DNA of 64,000 nt from Pseudomonas fluorescens (GTDB taxonomy: Bacteria > Pseudomonadota > Gammaproteobacteria > Pseudomonadales > Pseudomonadaceae), in the NCBI RefSeq assembly GCF_001902145.1, contig NZ_MRST01000020.1, forward strand, positions 226,442 to 290,441, in the 5' to 3' direction. Made by a program: the position numbers and the translations under genes. A model generated the notes under the pieces. The model worked only from the letters and a program-made list of their open reading frames with translations. It made no database searches and was not told where the DNA came from. Below are positions 41,743 to 50,127 of the stretch, piece after piece; the first letter of the stretch is position 1, and the number at the start of each line of letters is the position of its first letter.

Positions 41743-42713
41743 TCAAGGTCCTTAAACCTGGCCTCGCCACCTCCGTGCAGGACCTGGGTCGCGAAGGCTA
41801 TTACCACTTGGGCATCCCACCGTCGGGGGCGCTGGACCAATACGCGTTGAGTGCGGCCAACCACCTGGTGGGCAATCCCGTGGGCGCGGCGGGCCTGGAA
41901 TGCACGTTGATCGGGCCGCAGCTGGAGTTCCAGCAGGACGCGCTGGTGGCCTTGAGCGGCGCCTTGATGTCGCCGCGCCTGGACGGTGAAGTGGTGCACC
42001 AGGACACCGCCTTTGCCGTACGCGCCGGGCAGGTGCTGCGGTTCGAGTTTCCCAAGGCCGGCGCCCGCACCTACCTCGCTGTCGCCGGCGGAATCGATGT
42101 GCCGTTGGTGCTCGGTAGCCGCTCCACCTACACCCTCGGCGCCCTCGGCGGGTTCAATGGCCGGCGCTTGCAGGAGGGCGATCAATTGCCGATCGGTACC
42201 GCCAGCGGTAGGGGGCGTGCGGGCAACAGCTTGCCGATGGCGTTGCGGCGTTCGGTCGGCGGCGATGTGACGTTGCGGGTGGTGCCGGGGTTGTATTACG
42301 AACGCTTGAGCTTGGAGGCCAAAAGCAGCTTTTTCACCGAGCCGTGGACGGTCGGCTCCGAGGCCGATCGCATTGGCTATCGCTTCAAGGGCGGCAGCGC
42401 GTTGAGTTTCCAGCCACGGGAACAGCCGTTCGGTGCCGGCTCCGATCCTTCCAACATCGTGGACAGTTGCTACCCGATTGGCTCGATTCAAGTACCGGCG
42501 GGGCTGGAACCGATTGTGCTGCATCGCGATGCGGTGTCAGGCGGTGGCTACGCGATGATCGGCACGGTGATCAGCGCCGACCTGGACTTGATCGGGCAGA
42601 TGCAGCCCAACCAGCGGGCGGGGTTTGTGGCGGTGAGCCTGGAGGAGGCTCTGGAGGCGCGGCGGCTGTACAAAAAGCGCCTCAAAGCCATGGCCGGACT
42701 CTTTAATCACTGA
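41739..42713 (+). CDS. pxpC: 5-oxoprolinase subunit C (KipA family, biotin-dependent carboxylase-like)
   Basis: The 324-residue protein has IKVLKPGLATSVQDLGREGYYHLGIPPSGALDQYALSAANHLVGN at the start and AGARTYLAVAGGIDVPLVLGSRSTYTLGALGGFNGR near residue 106, the KipA/PxpC signature. It forms the ATP-dependent 5-oxoprolinase with PxpA and PxpB. It overlaps pxpB by four bases. Its end is the left border of a tandem-duplicated segment with REP elements. Confidence 0.92.
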   Translation: MIKVLKPGLATSVQDLGREGYYHLGIPPSGALDQYALSAANHLVGNPVGAAGLECTLIGPQLEFQQDALVALSGALMSPRLDGEVVHQDTAFAVRAGQVLRFEFPKAGARTYLAVAGGIDVPLVLGSRSTYTLGALGGFNGRRLQEGDQLPIGTASGRGRAGNSLPMALRRSVGGDVTLRVVPGLYYERLSLEAKSSFFTEPWTVGSEADRIGYRFKGGSALSFQPREQPFGAGSDPSNIVDSCYPIGSIQVPAGLEPIVLHRDAVSGGGYAMIGTVISADLDLIGQMQPNQRAGFVAVSLEEALEARRLYKKRLKAMAGLFNH

Positions 42714-42779
42714 ATGAACGCAAACTTCTGTGGGAGCTGGCTTACCTCAATACCAGTCAGTTAAGCGGTCATCGCCTAC

Positions 42780-42879
42780 TGTAGGAGCGAGCTTGCTCGC
42801 GAAAAACGTCAACGATAACGCGTGCTTGCTGAATGAACGCGGCGCCTGCGAGTTTTTCGCGAGCAAGCTCGCTCCTACA
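42780..42879. repeat. REPIN, group A, inserted in duplicated segment
   Basis: Group A arms flank the standard spacer (AACGATAACGCGTGCTTGC). The element lies inside a broken group B element, whose outer parts are visible at 42729-42743 and about 42889-42908. Confidence 0.9.
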
Positions 42880-43017
42880 AAAAACCTGGGGCTTGCCTGC
42901 GATAGCGGTGGGTCAGCTTAAGAATTTGCGGAATGCCCACCGCCCGGCGATCAAGGCCGCGCCAGCATCGTGAGGGCGATGGCTGGACGCTTCCATCACG
43001 GAATAAACGCAAACTCC

Positions 43018-43070
43018 TGTGGGAGCTGGCTTGGCTGATACACCGCAATCGCAGGCAAGCCAGCTCCCAC
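43018..43070. repeat. Short REP pair, group B
   Basis: A 53-base group B pair (TGTGGGAGCTGGCTTG ... GCAAGCCAGCTCCCAC) is shorter than others because the right half of the left arm and most of the spacer are missing. Confidence 0.85.
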
Positions 43071-43084
43071 CTTTGGATCTCACT

Positions 43085-44104
43085 TCAATTTGAGAATTTG
43101 CGAAAGGCCCACCGCCCGGCAATCACGGTAAAGGTGGCGACCAGCGCCACCAATATCCAGAAGCCTTCCGGGTCTTGAGACAGCGGCACCCCACCCACAT
43201 TCATGCCAAAAAAGCCGGCAATGATGTTGATCGGCAGCGCCAGCACCGTCACCACCGTGAGGGTAAAGAGTGTGCGGTTGCTCTGCTCATTGAGGTTGGC
43301 GGCGATCTCTTCCTGTAGCAGCTTGATGCGTTCGCCCAGGGCGGTCAGGTCGTTGATGATCAGCGCAAACTCCTCGGTGGATTTGCGCAACTCCTTCACG
43401 TCTTCCTTTTGCAGCCATTGGGGCGGGCGATTGAGCAGGCGCAGCAGCGAACCCGGTTCCAGCGCCAGCAGGCGTTGCAGGCGCACCAGCACGCGGCGGG
43501 CGGCACCCAGTTCGGCACGGTTGGTGGACAGGCGCGAAGACAACAACTGATCTTCGATATGGTCGACGCTGATACTGGTTTTACGCACGATCTGCGTCAG
43601 CACTTCGCCCTGGTCGCGCAGCAGGTGCACCAACAGCTCCAAGGGGGAGCGAAAGTGTTCGCCGGCCTTCACCGACGAGCGCAATTTATCCACCGAGTGC
43701 AACGGCTGCAGGCGTGCGCTCACCAGCAAGCGGCTGCGCGCGCATACCCACAGCGTGGAAATATCCGACGACACCATGCTGCTGAAGTTGAACACCACAT
43801 CGTTGACCACGGCCAACAAGGCCGAGTCCACATGCTCGATGCGCGTGGAGCGTGAGCCCTCATGCAAGGCTTCAAAAAACTCTTCTGGCAGTGACAAATG
43901 CGCCTGCATCCAACGCTCGCAGGCGGCGTGCGCCAGGTTCAGGTGCAGCCACAGGAATTCTTCCGGATCTGGCGGTTGCTGCAAGGCGGCGAGGGCGGTG
44001 GCGGAATCAATTTGCTGGCCTTTCTCGCCGGGGCGAAAACGAAAACCGTAAAGCAGGCCAAACAGATCGGAGTCCTGATGGCCGTGGTCGATGCTGTGGT
44101 TCAT
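43085..44104 (-). CDS. zntB: Zinc transporter ZntB (CorA family)
   Basis: The 339-residue protein has a large cytoplasmic domain, a long helical stalk (residues 170-270), and two C-terminal membrane helices. The GMN-type loop is GFFGMNVGGVP between them, followed by PEGFWILVALVATFTVIAGRW. This is the CorA/ZntB pattern; ZntB members move Zn2+ coupled to H+. It forms a pentamer in the inner membrane. The 3' end is duplicated as a remnant at 42921. Confidence 0.88.
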   Translation of the reverse strand: MNHSIDHGHQDSDLFGLLYGFRFRPGEKGQQIDSATALAALQQPPDPEEFLWLHLNLAHAACERWMQAHLSLPEEFFEALHEGSRSTRIEHVDSALLAVVNDVVFNFSSMVSSDISTLWVCARSRLLVSARLQPLHSVDKLRSSVKAGEHFRSPLELLVHLLRDQGEVLTQIVRKTSISVDHIEDQLLSSRLSTNRAELGAARRVLVRLQRLLALEPGSLLRLLNRPPQWLQKEDVKELRKSTEEFALIINDLTALGERIKLLQEEIAANLNEQSNRTLFTLTVVTVLALPINIIAGFFGMNVGGVPLSQDPEGFWILVALVATFTVIAGRWAFRKFSN

Positions 44105-44203
44105 GGCGACTCGCAGAGAAAGGGCCTGTAGGACATTTCACAGGCTCCCTGCGCGAATCATTGCAAGGCGCGATGACGATTATGTGACGATTTGAGGAGG
44201 CAT

Positions 44204-44236
44204 AAAAAACGCGCCACCCGAAGGTGGCGCGTTTTT
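44204..44236 (-). terminator. Rho-independent terminator after the PepSY gene
   Basis: ACGCGCCACC and GGTGGCGCGT form a 10-bp perfect stem with a CGAA loop, with A6 on one side and T5 on the other. On the minus strand it lies just after the PepSY gene; it could work in both directions. Confidence 0.88.
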
Positions 44237-44247
44237 CAAGGTTCAAC

Positions 44248-44553
44248 TCAGGTGTCTTGCTTGTCTTCCAGCACCGCACCGGTTTTGGCGTCGAGCTTCA
44301 CATCCCATTTCTTGCCGGTGGTGTCGGTCAGGTCCACTTCGTAGACCAGCTTGCCCGCTTCGTGATCCAGCTCGGTATCGTTGATGGTCGCGCCGGCATG
44401 TTTAGCGACGGCAGCGGCGTTGAGCTTTTCGAACGCCATCACTTCACCGGACTTGAGCAGGCTAGGAATCTGGTCCGGACGAACATCAGCCTGGGCCAGG
44501 CCGGCAGTCAAAGTCAGGGCAGTAGCAGCGAACAGGGCAGTCAAGGTTTTCAT
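44248..44553 (-). CDS. PepSY-domain periplasmic protein
   Basis: The 101-residue protein has a signal peptide (MKTLTALFAATALTLTAGLA, cleavage after QA) and one PepSY domain: IPSLLKSGEVMAFEKLNAAAV, GATINDTELDHEAGKLVYEVDLTD, GKKWDVKLDAKTGAVLEDKQD. The family is found as periplasmic small proteins linked to envelope stress or two-component systems. AAGGACACACACG precedes the ATG. It ends in a strong terminator. Confidence 0.9.
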   Translation of the reverse strand: MKTLTALFAATALTLTAGLAQADVRPDQIPSLLKSGEVMAFEKLNAAAVAKHAGATINDTELDHEAGKLVYEVDLTDTTGKKWDVKLDAKTGAVLEDKQDT

Positions 44554-44647
44554 CGTGTGTGTCCTTCTTAGGTTGAGCTGTTTAAGTGGCGCCAGATTAA
44601 CCGGCGCAACTTAACTCATCCTTAATGGCTCACTGACACTAGCGCTT

Positions 44648-45775
44648 TTAGTATTTATGGTCGTTGAGCAGGTCTTGCACGCTGGACGACGGCCAGCGCT
44701 TGTAGAACTTCAACAGTTCGGCGGCGCGGTTGGTGAAGATGCCATCGACGCCGGCCTTCATTACCTTCTCGAAGTCCACCGGCTCATCCACCGTATACAC
44801 ATGCACCAGCAGGCCCTTGTCGTGGGTCAGCTTGTTCATTTCCGGCTTCACCAGGTCGGTGTAGCTCTGGTCACCGTGGTCGGTCAGCTCTGCCGACGGG
44901 CCGGTGCCGATGGCGCCGAGGCTTTTGGCCTGGTCGACCCACTTTTCGAACTCGGCGGGGTCTTTCGGCTCTTGCTTGGCATAGTAGGCGGCCTTGGTGG
45001 TTTCGCCTGACTCGGCAAAGGTCACTTTGGATTTGGGCTCGATACTGCCTTCACCCACCCACAACAGCAGGATTTTCGGGGTGTTGGGCATTTCTTTCTG
45101 CAGCTCTTGCAGGCTGGCTACCTCGAAGGTTTGCAGCACCACGCGGCCACGGCCTTGGCCGACGCCGGTGTTGCTCTTGCCCAGCTTGGAGCCGGCGGAG
45201 CTCAGCCAGCCTTTGTCCAGCAGCTTGTTTTTCAGGTCGGCTTCGATGCCCGGGAATTGCTTGGGCTCCTTGGTCTCGATGTACAGGCCGGGTTTGTGCG
45301 AGGGGTTGCCTTCGGCGATCTTGATGATGTCGTCCAGGCTCTGAATCTTCAGGCCGACGAAACCAGGGCGCGCACGGTCCGGGTAGGCGGCGTTGAACCA
45401 GCTGCCGGCGTCGAGAGTTTGCAGTTCTTTCCACGTGAACTCGTTGGCCGGCGCGTCTTTGCGCTCCGGGAACTTGGAGGCCACGTCGGTGGTGCGCTGC
45501 AGGTTGTTGTCGTGCAGGGCGAACAGCACGCCGTCCTTGCTGCGTTGCAGGTCCAGTTCCAAGTAGTCGGCGCCCAGGTCGCGTGCAACCTTGTAGGCAG
45601 CGGCGGTGGATTCAGGCGCATCGTAGGAAGCACCACGGTGAGCGATCACGGCAGGGTAGGGTATGCCTTCGTTTGTCGCCAATTCAGCCGGGCTGACCGG
45701 CTCGGCAGCCTGTGCCTGGCCAAGGCCGAGCATCAACGCCAGCAGCAAGGCGCTTTTGGAAAACGTGACAGGCAT
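44648..45775 (-). CDS. glpQ: Periplasmic glycerophosphodiester phosphodiesterase
   Basis: The 375-residue protein has a signal peptide (residues 1-23, cleavage before AEPVSP) and a GDPD TIM barrel: IAHRGASYDAPEST with His46 and Arg47, YLELDLQRSKDGVLFALHD with Glu73, Asp75 and His88. It hydrolyses glycerophosphodiesters to glycerol 3-phosphate and an alcohol. The start at 45775 (MPVTFSK) follows AAGGACTTCGC; an upstream frame is open but has no signal. The tail ends DLLNDHKY. Confidence 0.92.
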   Translation of the reverse strand: MPVTFSKSALLLALMLGLGQAQAAEPVSPAELATNEGIPYPAVIAHRGASYDAPESTAAAYKVARDLGADYLELDLQRSKDGVLFALHDNNLQRTTDVASKFPERKDAPANEFTWKELQTLDAGSWFNAAYPDRARPGFVGLKIQSLDDIIKIAEGNPSHKPGLYIETKEPKQFPGIEADLKNKLLDKGWLSSAGSKLGKSNTGVGQGRGRVVLQTFEVASLQELQKEMPNTPKILLLWVGEGSIEPKSKVTFAESGETTKAAYYAKQEPKDPAEFEKWVDQAKSLGAIGTGPSAELTDHGDQSYTDLVKPEMNKLTHDKGLLVHVYTVDEPVDFEKVMKAGVDGIFTNRAAELLKFYKRWPSSSVQDLLNDHKY

Positions 45776-46007
45776 ATGCGAAGTCCTTTCGTGGAGGTAA
45801 CTTTGAGAAGGTGTCCTTTTTAACAATTGATTGCGAACGGCGCTATCACCAAACCGACATTAACGTGCGCACCGGCCAATTTTGTCGACTTTTTTGCAGG
45901 GTGTTGCAGTATTCTTACGGGTAGCTGCCCCGTCAGAGGGCGGTAATTTCCGCCACGCGTGTAAACCATCTTTCCAGTCCATGTGGGACTTTTCAGTGAG
46001 GTTTACC

Positions 46008-46331
46008 ATGCGCATCACTTCCGAGCTTATCTGCCAAGCCGCCGACCAACTCCAGGGATTTGTCGGCCTCAACCGCAAGACCGGCCAGTACATCGTACGT
46101 TTCAGCGAAGACTCATTCGGCATGGACGTGGCTGATGACGGCATCATCCCCACGGCCGAGTTCGTCTGGTTGCCGGCCGCCGACCACACCATGACCCTGT
46201 GCCGAGCGCGCCTGCAGTTGTTGCTCGACCAGAATATCGATGACCGCATCAACATCACCGAGCCGCTACGCGTGTATATGCGCCGGGTAGAGATCCCGCA
46301 GATCAGCGCGTTGCGCAGTTTGGTGAGCTAG
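46008..46331 (+). CDS. DUF2025 family protein (PA1123-like)
   Basis: The 107-residue protein starts MRITSELICQAADQLQGFVG and continues YIVRFSEDSFGMDVADDGIIPTAEFVW, the DUF2025 pattern known in Pseudomonas. The structure of a family member is known but its function is not. GTGAGGTTTACC precedes the ATG at 46008. No membrane segment is present. It stands alone between glpQ and a REPIN. Confidence 0.88.
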   Translation: MRITSELICQAADQLQGFVGLNRKTGQYIVRFSEDSFGMDVADDGIIPTAEFVWLPAADHTMTLCRARLQLLLDQNIDDRINITEPLRVYMRRVEIPQISALRSLVS

Positions 46332-46365
46332 ACCCGCACCCTTTTCTGGCGTGTGAAGATCCAAA

Positions 46366-46454
46366 TGTGGGAGCGGGCTTGCTCGCGAATGCGGTGTGTC
46401 AGTCTCTGGATTATTGGCTGACACACCGCATTCGCGAGCAAGCCCGCTCCCACA
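46366..46454. repeat. REPIN, group C
   Basis: Arms TGTGGGAGCGGGCTTGCTCG plus CGAATGCGG and their reverse complement flank a spacer with GTGTCAGTC and GGCTGACAC, itself inverted. Confidence 0.92.
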
Positions 46455-46467
46455 GGGGTTCAGTGTT

Positions 46468-46788
46468 TCAACGGGGGAAGGCGTAGGCCCGCTCTACCTT
46501 GCATACCCTTGTGTGAAACGCCGCATACCAGGTGGCCCGCCCTTGCTCACGCACCTGCCGATGCTCGGCCTGCTGTTTCCAGGCCAGGATCGCCGCCTCA
46601 CTGGCCCAGTAGGACACGGTGATCCCCAGCCCATCCTCCCGCGCCGATTCCACCCCAAGAAACCCCGGTTGTTGCCTGGCCAGTTCCAGCATGCGTGTGG
46701 CGGCCTCGCCATAACCTAAGTCAGCGTCGGTGCGCAGCGAGCTGAAAATCACCGCGTAATAGGGTGGGGCGGGTGTCTTGGCGATCAT
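46468..46788 (-). CDS. Antibiotic biosynthesis monooxygenase-like (ABM) protein
   Basis: The 106-residue protein shows the ABM dimeric alpha/beta barrel: YYAVIFSSLRTDADLGYGEAATRMLELARQQPGFLGVESARE near residue 9 and ITVSYWASEAAILAWKQQAEHRQVREQGRATWYAAFHTRV near the end. ABM-domain proteins are small monooxygenases or stress proteins; no substrate is evident. Its start ATG at 46788 overlaps the stop of the glutaminase-like gene upstream (ATGA), so the two are translationally coupled. Confidence 0.85.
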   Translation of the reverse strand: MIAKTPAPPYYAVIFSSLRTDADLGYGEAATRMLELARQQPGFLGVESAREDGLGITVSYWASEAAILAWKQQAEHRQVREQGRATWYAAFHTRVCKVERAYAFPR

Positions 46789-47495
46789 GCCGGTACCTCC
46801 TGGCAGGCCTTGAGCAGCGCAATCGCCAGCGGCGGCGTGATGCCCTTGAGTGCGGCGCGTTCGGGCTGGAACAGGGTGGCGACGAAGAACGGGTGGTCGA
46901 GCAGTTCCACCGCGCGCAGGTCGCCCGCCGAATCGTGGCCGGTGGGGATCAGGTTGGCGTCCAGCAGGGCGTCGGCGAAGGTGGGGTTGATGCCGTAGCG
47001 GCAGCGGTAACCCTCGTGGATATCCTGGCGGCCATAGGCGTGGGCAATGCGCGTGTACGGGGCCAGGCGCACGGTGTCGCTCACTTCCACCAGGGAGCAA
47101 TCCAGCGGCGTGATGACGGTGCGCTCAGCATCCGGCATTAATTCGCCGTGCTGGGCATCGGCCCAGCCAAGCACGTTGCGGGCATATTCCAGCACGGTAT
47201 GTTGAAAGCCGCCGCAAGTGCCGAGGAAAGGACGGCCTTGTTCACGGGCAAAACGTATCGCCCGCAGGGCGCCGTCGGCATCGCGATAGGGGCTGCCGGG
47301 CACGCACCAGAAGCCGTCAAAGTCGTGCAGGGCAGAGGTGGAGGCGAGGGTGTCGGTGTCGAGCCATTGCACTTGGACGTTCAGGCCCAGAGCGTCGGCG
47401 GCCTGTTGCAGGGCAATGGGAATCGCCTGGTGGGCGGTCACATCAGGGTTGTAGTCACCGATCAGGGCAAGGTGCAGCGCGGGGGTTGGCATCAT
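46785..47495 (-). CDS. Class I glutamine amidotransferase-like protein (CTP synthase C-terminal-related)
   Basis: The 236-residue protein resembles the stand-alone glutaminase half of CTP synthase: FDGFWCVPGSPYRDADGALRAIRFA near residue 59, GTCGGFQHTVLEYARN near residue 92 with Cys94 as nucleophile, and HPFFVATLFQPE at 201-212. The catalytic His of the usual FHPE motif is Gln210, while Glu212 remains, so classical glutaminase activity is doubtful. It matches the family called CTP synthase C-terminal region-related (seleno)protein. It overlaps the ABM gene by ATGA; the divergent LysR is next. Confidence 0.82.
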   Translation of the reverse strand: MMPTPALHLALIGDYNPDVTAHQAIPIALQQAADALGLNVQVQWLDTDTLASTSALHDFDGFWCVPGSPYRDADGALRAIRFAREQGRPFLGTCGGFQHTVLEYARNVLGWADAQHGELMPDAERTVITPLDCSLVEVSDTVRLAPYTRIAHAYGRQDIHEGYRCRYGINPTFADALLDANLIPTGHDSAGDLRAVELLDHPFFVATLFQPERAALKGITPPLAIALLKACQEVPA

Positions 47496-47572
47496 GTACG
47501 TCCCATGACTTGTGGTGGGTTGATACCCACTATAGATTGGCGCTCACGCAATCAATATTGGCGTTTGCCCAC

Positions 47573-48457
47573 ATGTTCAATGCAGCCATGCACTATCAAA
47601 TCGACTACGCCGACCTGTCGTTGATCCTGGCCTTGGTGCGCGGCGGTACCCTGGCGCGGGCAGCGGCGCTGCTGCGGGTCGATGTGTCCACGGTGTTCCG
47701 TGCGGTGCGGCGGCTGGAGGCGGCGCTGGGCCAGACCTTGTTTGAAAAAAGCCGCGCCGGTTATCTGCCCACCAGCCTGGCGAGCAACCTGGCACAACAG
47801 GCCGAGCGTGCCGAGCAGGCGCTGGAGGCCGCGCGCATTGGCGTGGAGCAGGGCGGTGAAGTGATCAGCGGTACCGTGCGCCTGACCTGCACCGACTCGG
47901 TGTTGCAAGGCTTGCTGCTGCCGGCCCTCGCGCAGTTCATGCCGGCCTACCCGGCGTTGACCCTGGAACTGAGCACCTCCAATGACTTCGCCAACCTCAG
48001 CCGCCGCGATGCGGATATCGCCCTGCGCCTGACCAAGACGCCGCCAGCGCATCTTGTCGGACGTTGCCTGGGGGCGGTGACCTATCAGGTGTGTGCCAGT
48101 GCCGACTATGCGCGCCTGCACCCAGACCATGAGTGGGCCGACCTGGCCTGGATCGCGCCGGACGATTTTTTACCCGATCACCCCACCGTCATCTGGCGCC
48201 GTGAGCATTTGCCGGGTGTGCGCCCCCGTTATCGGTGCAACAGCATGCAGTCGGTGACCGAATTAGTGCGCGCGGGGTTGGGCGTGGCGGCGCTGCCGGA
48301 TTTTCTGATGGGCGATGGCCTGCAACCGCTGGGCCCTGCGCTGGCAGGGCACGATACGGCGCTGTGGTTGTTGACGCGGCCTGATTGCCGGGCGTTACGC
48401 TCGGTGGTGACGCTGTTTGATGAGCTGGGGCGGCATGTGCGCTGGCTGCGAAGTTAA
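47573..48457 (+). CDS. LysR-family transcriptional regulator
   Basis: The roughly 294-residue regulator has YADLSLILALVRGGTLARAAALLRVDVSTVFRAVRRLEAALGQTLF as winged helix and an effector domain from about residue 95. The ATG at 47573 and another at 47588 both lack a clear ribosome site, so the exact start is open. It is divergent from the glutaminase-like/ABM gene pair, 77 bases apart, and probably controls it. Confidence 0.86.
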   Translation: MFNAAMHYQIDYADLSLILALVRGGTLARAAALLRVDVSTVFRAVRRLEAALGQTLFEKSRAGYLPTSLASNLAQQAERAEQALEAARIGVEQGGEVISGTVRLTCTDSVLQGLLLPALAQFMPAYPALTLELSTSNDFANLSRRDADIALRLTKTPPAHLVGRCLGAVTYQVCASADYARLHPDHEWADLAWIAPDDFLPDHPTVIWRREHLPGVRPRYRCNSMQSVTELVRAGLGVAALPDFLMGDGLQPLGPALAGHDTALWLLTRPDCRALRSVVTLFDELGRHVRWLRS

Positions 48458-48482
48458 CCTCCAGACAGCCAGCGCCAATGGC

Positions 48483-49802
48483 TCAGCGATTGCCCCGCTC
48501 ATTGGCAAACGCACTTACCGCTTGTACTGCCTCGCCGGTGCCCTCGCGAATCTGCAGGATCACCGTGCCGGCCTGGTTGGCCAGTTCCACACCTTGGGCG
48601 GCGCGGTCGCGTGTGGCGTCCATGCTGTCGATGGCTTGGCGGGTTTCGTCCTGGATCATGGCGATCATGCCGGAGATTTCGGCGGTGGAGCCGCTGGTGC
48701 GCGCCGCCAGTTGCCGCACTTCATCGGCCACCACGGCGAAGCCACGGCCCTGCTCGCCGGCGCGGGCGGCTTCGATGGCGGCGTTGAGGGCCAGCAGGTT
48801 GGTCTGGTCGGCAATGCCGCGAATGGTATTGACGATGGCGGTGATCTGTTGCGAGCGTTCGCCCAGCTTGGCGATCAGTTGCGAAGAGGTGTCGATATCA
48901 ACGGCAATTTCGCGCATGCCGCTGGCAGTCTTCTGAATCACCTCGGCGCCTTTTTCCGCCATCTCCTGGGTATTCAACGACAGGTGATAAGCCTGGGCGG
49001 CGCTCTGTGCGTCAGCGGCATGCTGTAGCACGCGGGCGGTGACGTCCGAGGCGAACTTCACCACTTTGCACAGGCGCCCGCTGGCGTCGTACACCGGGTT
49101 GTAGTTGGCTTCCAGCCACACGACCTGACCGTGTTTGTCCACCCGCTCGAACTGGCCATTGAACAGCTCGCCCTGGTTCAAGCGCTTCCAGAACTCGCTG
49201 TAGGCCGCACTGTTGGCCAGCTCGGGCGTGCAAAACAGGCGGTGCTGCTTGCCCTGGATCTGCGTCAGGCTGTAGCCCATGCGCTGCAGGAAATTGCCGT
49301 TGGCGGTGATGATGGTGCCGTCGAGGTTGAACTCGATCATCGCCATGGCGCGGTCGATGGCTTCGAGCTTGGCGTTGGCTTCGCTTTCGGCTTGCAGGCG
49401 CGGGGTGACGTCCATGGCGTATTTCACCACTTTGATCACATTCCCCGTTTCATCCCGTACCGGGTTATAGCTGGCTTCCAGCCACACCGAGGCGCCGTTG
49501 GCGCCTACTCGTTCATAGGTGCCCGACTGGAATTGGCCGTTGCGCAGGTGCGTCCACAGCAGGTTGTAGTCCGTGCTGCGGGCGAACGCCGGGGTACAGA
49601 ACATCCGATGGGGCTGGCCCAGGATCTGTTCGGCGCGGTAGCCCATGGTCTTGATGAAGTTGTCATTGGCGCGCAGCACGGTGCCTTGCAGGTCGAATTC
49701 GATCACGGCCATGGAGCGCTCGATGGCGTCCAGCAGGCTGGTCTGTTGGGCAAGGCTGTGTTGCAGGGTATTGATGGTTTTCTTGTGAGCGTTGAATAGC
49801 AT
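48483..49802 (-). CDS. BdlA-like soluble chemoreceptor with two PAS domains
   Basis: The 439-residue protein has no membrane segment. PAS1 spans about 25-135 ([41 protein letters not shown]), PAS2 about 145-255 with a near-identical pattern, and a shortened MCP signalling domain from about 275, with the hairpin tip [38 protein letters not shown] near residue 330. This matches BdlA, the P. aeruginosa biofilm dispersion protein (PAS-PAS-MCP). The start at 49802 is uncertain because no ribosome site precedes it; starts at 49820 or 49841 are also possible. Confidence 0.84.
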   Translation of the reverse strand: MLFNAHKKTINTLQHSLAQQTSLLDAIERSMAVIEFDLQGTVLRANDNFIKTMGYRAEQILGQPHRMFCTPAFARSTDYNLLWTHLRNGQFQSGTYERVGANGASVWLEASYNPVRDETGNVIKVVKYAMDVTPRLQAESEANAKLEAIDRAMAMIEFNLDGTIITANGNFLQRMGYSLTQIQGKQHRLFCTPELANSAAYSEFWKRLNQGELFNGQFERVDKHGQVVWLEANYNPVYDASGRLCKVVKFASDVTARVLQHAADAQSAAQAYHLSLNTQEMAEKGAEVIQKTASGMREIAVDIDTSSQLIAKLGERSQQITAIVNTIRGIADQTNLLALNAAIEAARAGEQGRGFAVVADEVRQLAARTSGSTAEISGMIAMIQDETRQAIDSMDATRDRAAQGVELANQAGTVILQIREGTGEAVQAVSAFANERGNR

Positions 49803-49832
49803 GGTGGAGGGCTCGGGCATGCAAGCGTATGC

Positions 49833-49914
49833 GGGGTCCATGTATTTGCGCCTGACCCCGTAGGGCCCCTGGCCTTACGGTTGACTTGCTCATTGCCAGC
49901 TTCCTGATGCTGGC
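49833..49914 (-). promoter_or_regulatory. Three-hairpin leader upstream of the BdlA-like gene
   Basis: On the minus strand three stems follow one another: GCCAGC/GCTGGC (49895-49914), a 10-bp near-perfect CCGTAGGGCC/GGCCTTACGG (49858-49880), and GGGGTC/GACCCC (49833-49859), which overlaps the second stem by two bases. The rest of the 325-base gap (to 50127) shows no gene. A regulated leader is possible. Confidence 0.5.
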
Positions 49915-50127
49915 AGAGGGGGTAGAACAACGGTGTCAGAGTGATCAACCGACCTGGAAGTTCGCCCGTCAGGCAGGACTATTTTGACCAGCCGACCAAT
50001 GGCGGCATTATGCTATTGCGGCAGGCCGGCGCATGACGTTTCAGACGAGGTGTCATCAGACAACTCAGGTCGGATGGGCGACCACGCAACGGGTGGAATA
50101 CGCCAAAACGCTGTGCAATAACTCGTC

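Larger units (their letters stand above)
42712..43129. repeat. Tandem duplication of the pxpC-zntB junction, with a zntB 3' remnant
   Basis: The arrangement is A-B-A'-B'. Block A at 42712-42743 and A' at 43001-43032 are nearly identical and hold a REP arm. Block B at 42921-42957 and B' at 43093-43129 match at about 32 of 36 bases, and B' is the coding 3' end of zntB. B still encodes IAGRWAFRKFLS, a remnant of the ZntB C-terminus. The first unit carries an additional group A REPIN, which roughly accounts for its greater length. Confidence 0.8.

Noticed and set aside
40049..42713. LamB/KipI/KipA genes considered as urea amidolyase or allophanate hydrolase
   Set aside because: Separate A, B and C subunits with no biotin carboxylase fit 5-oxoprolinase better.
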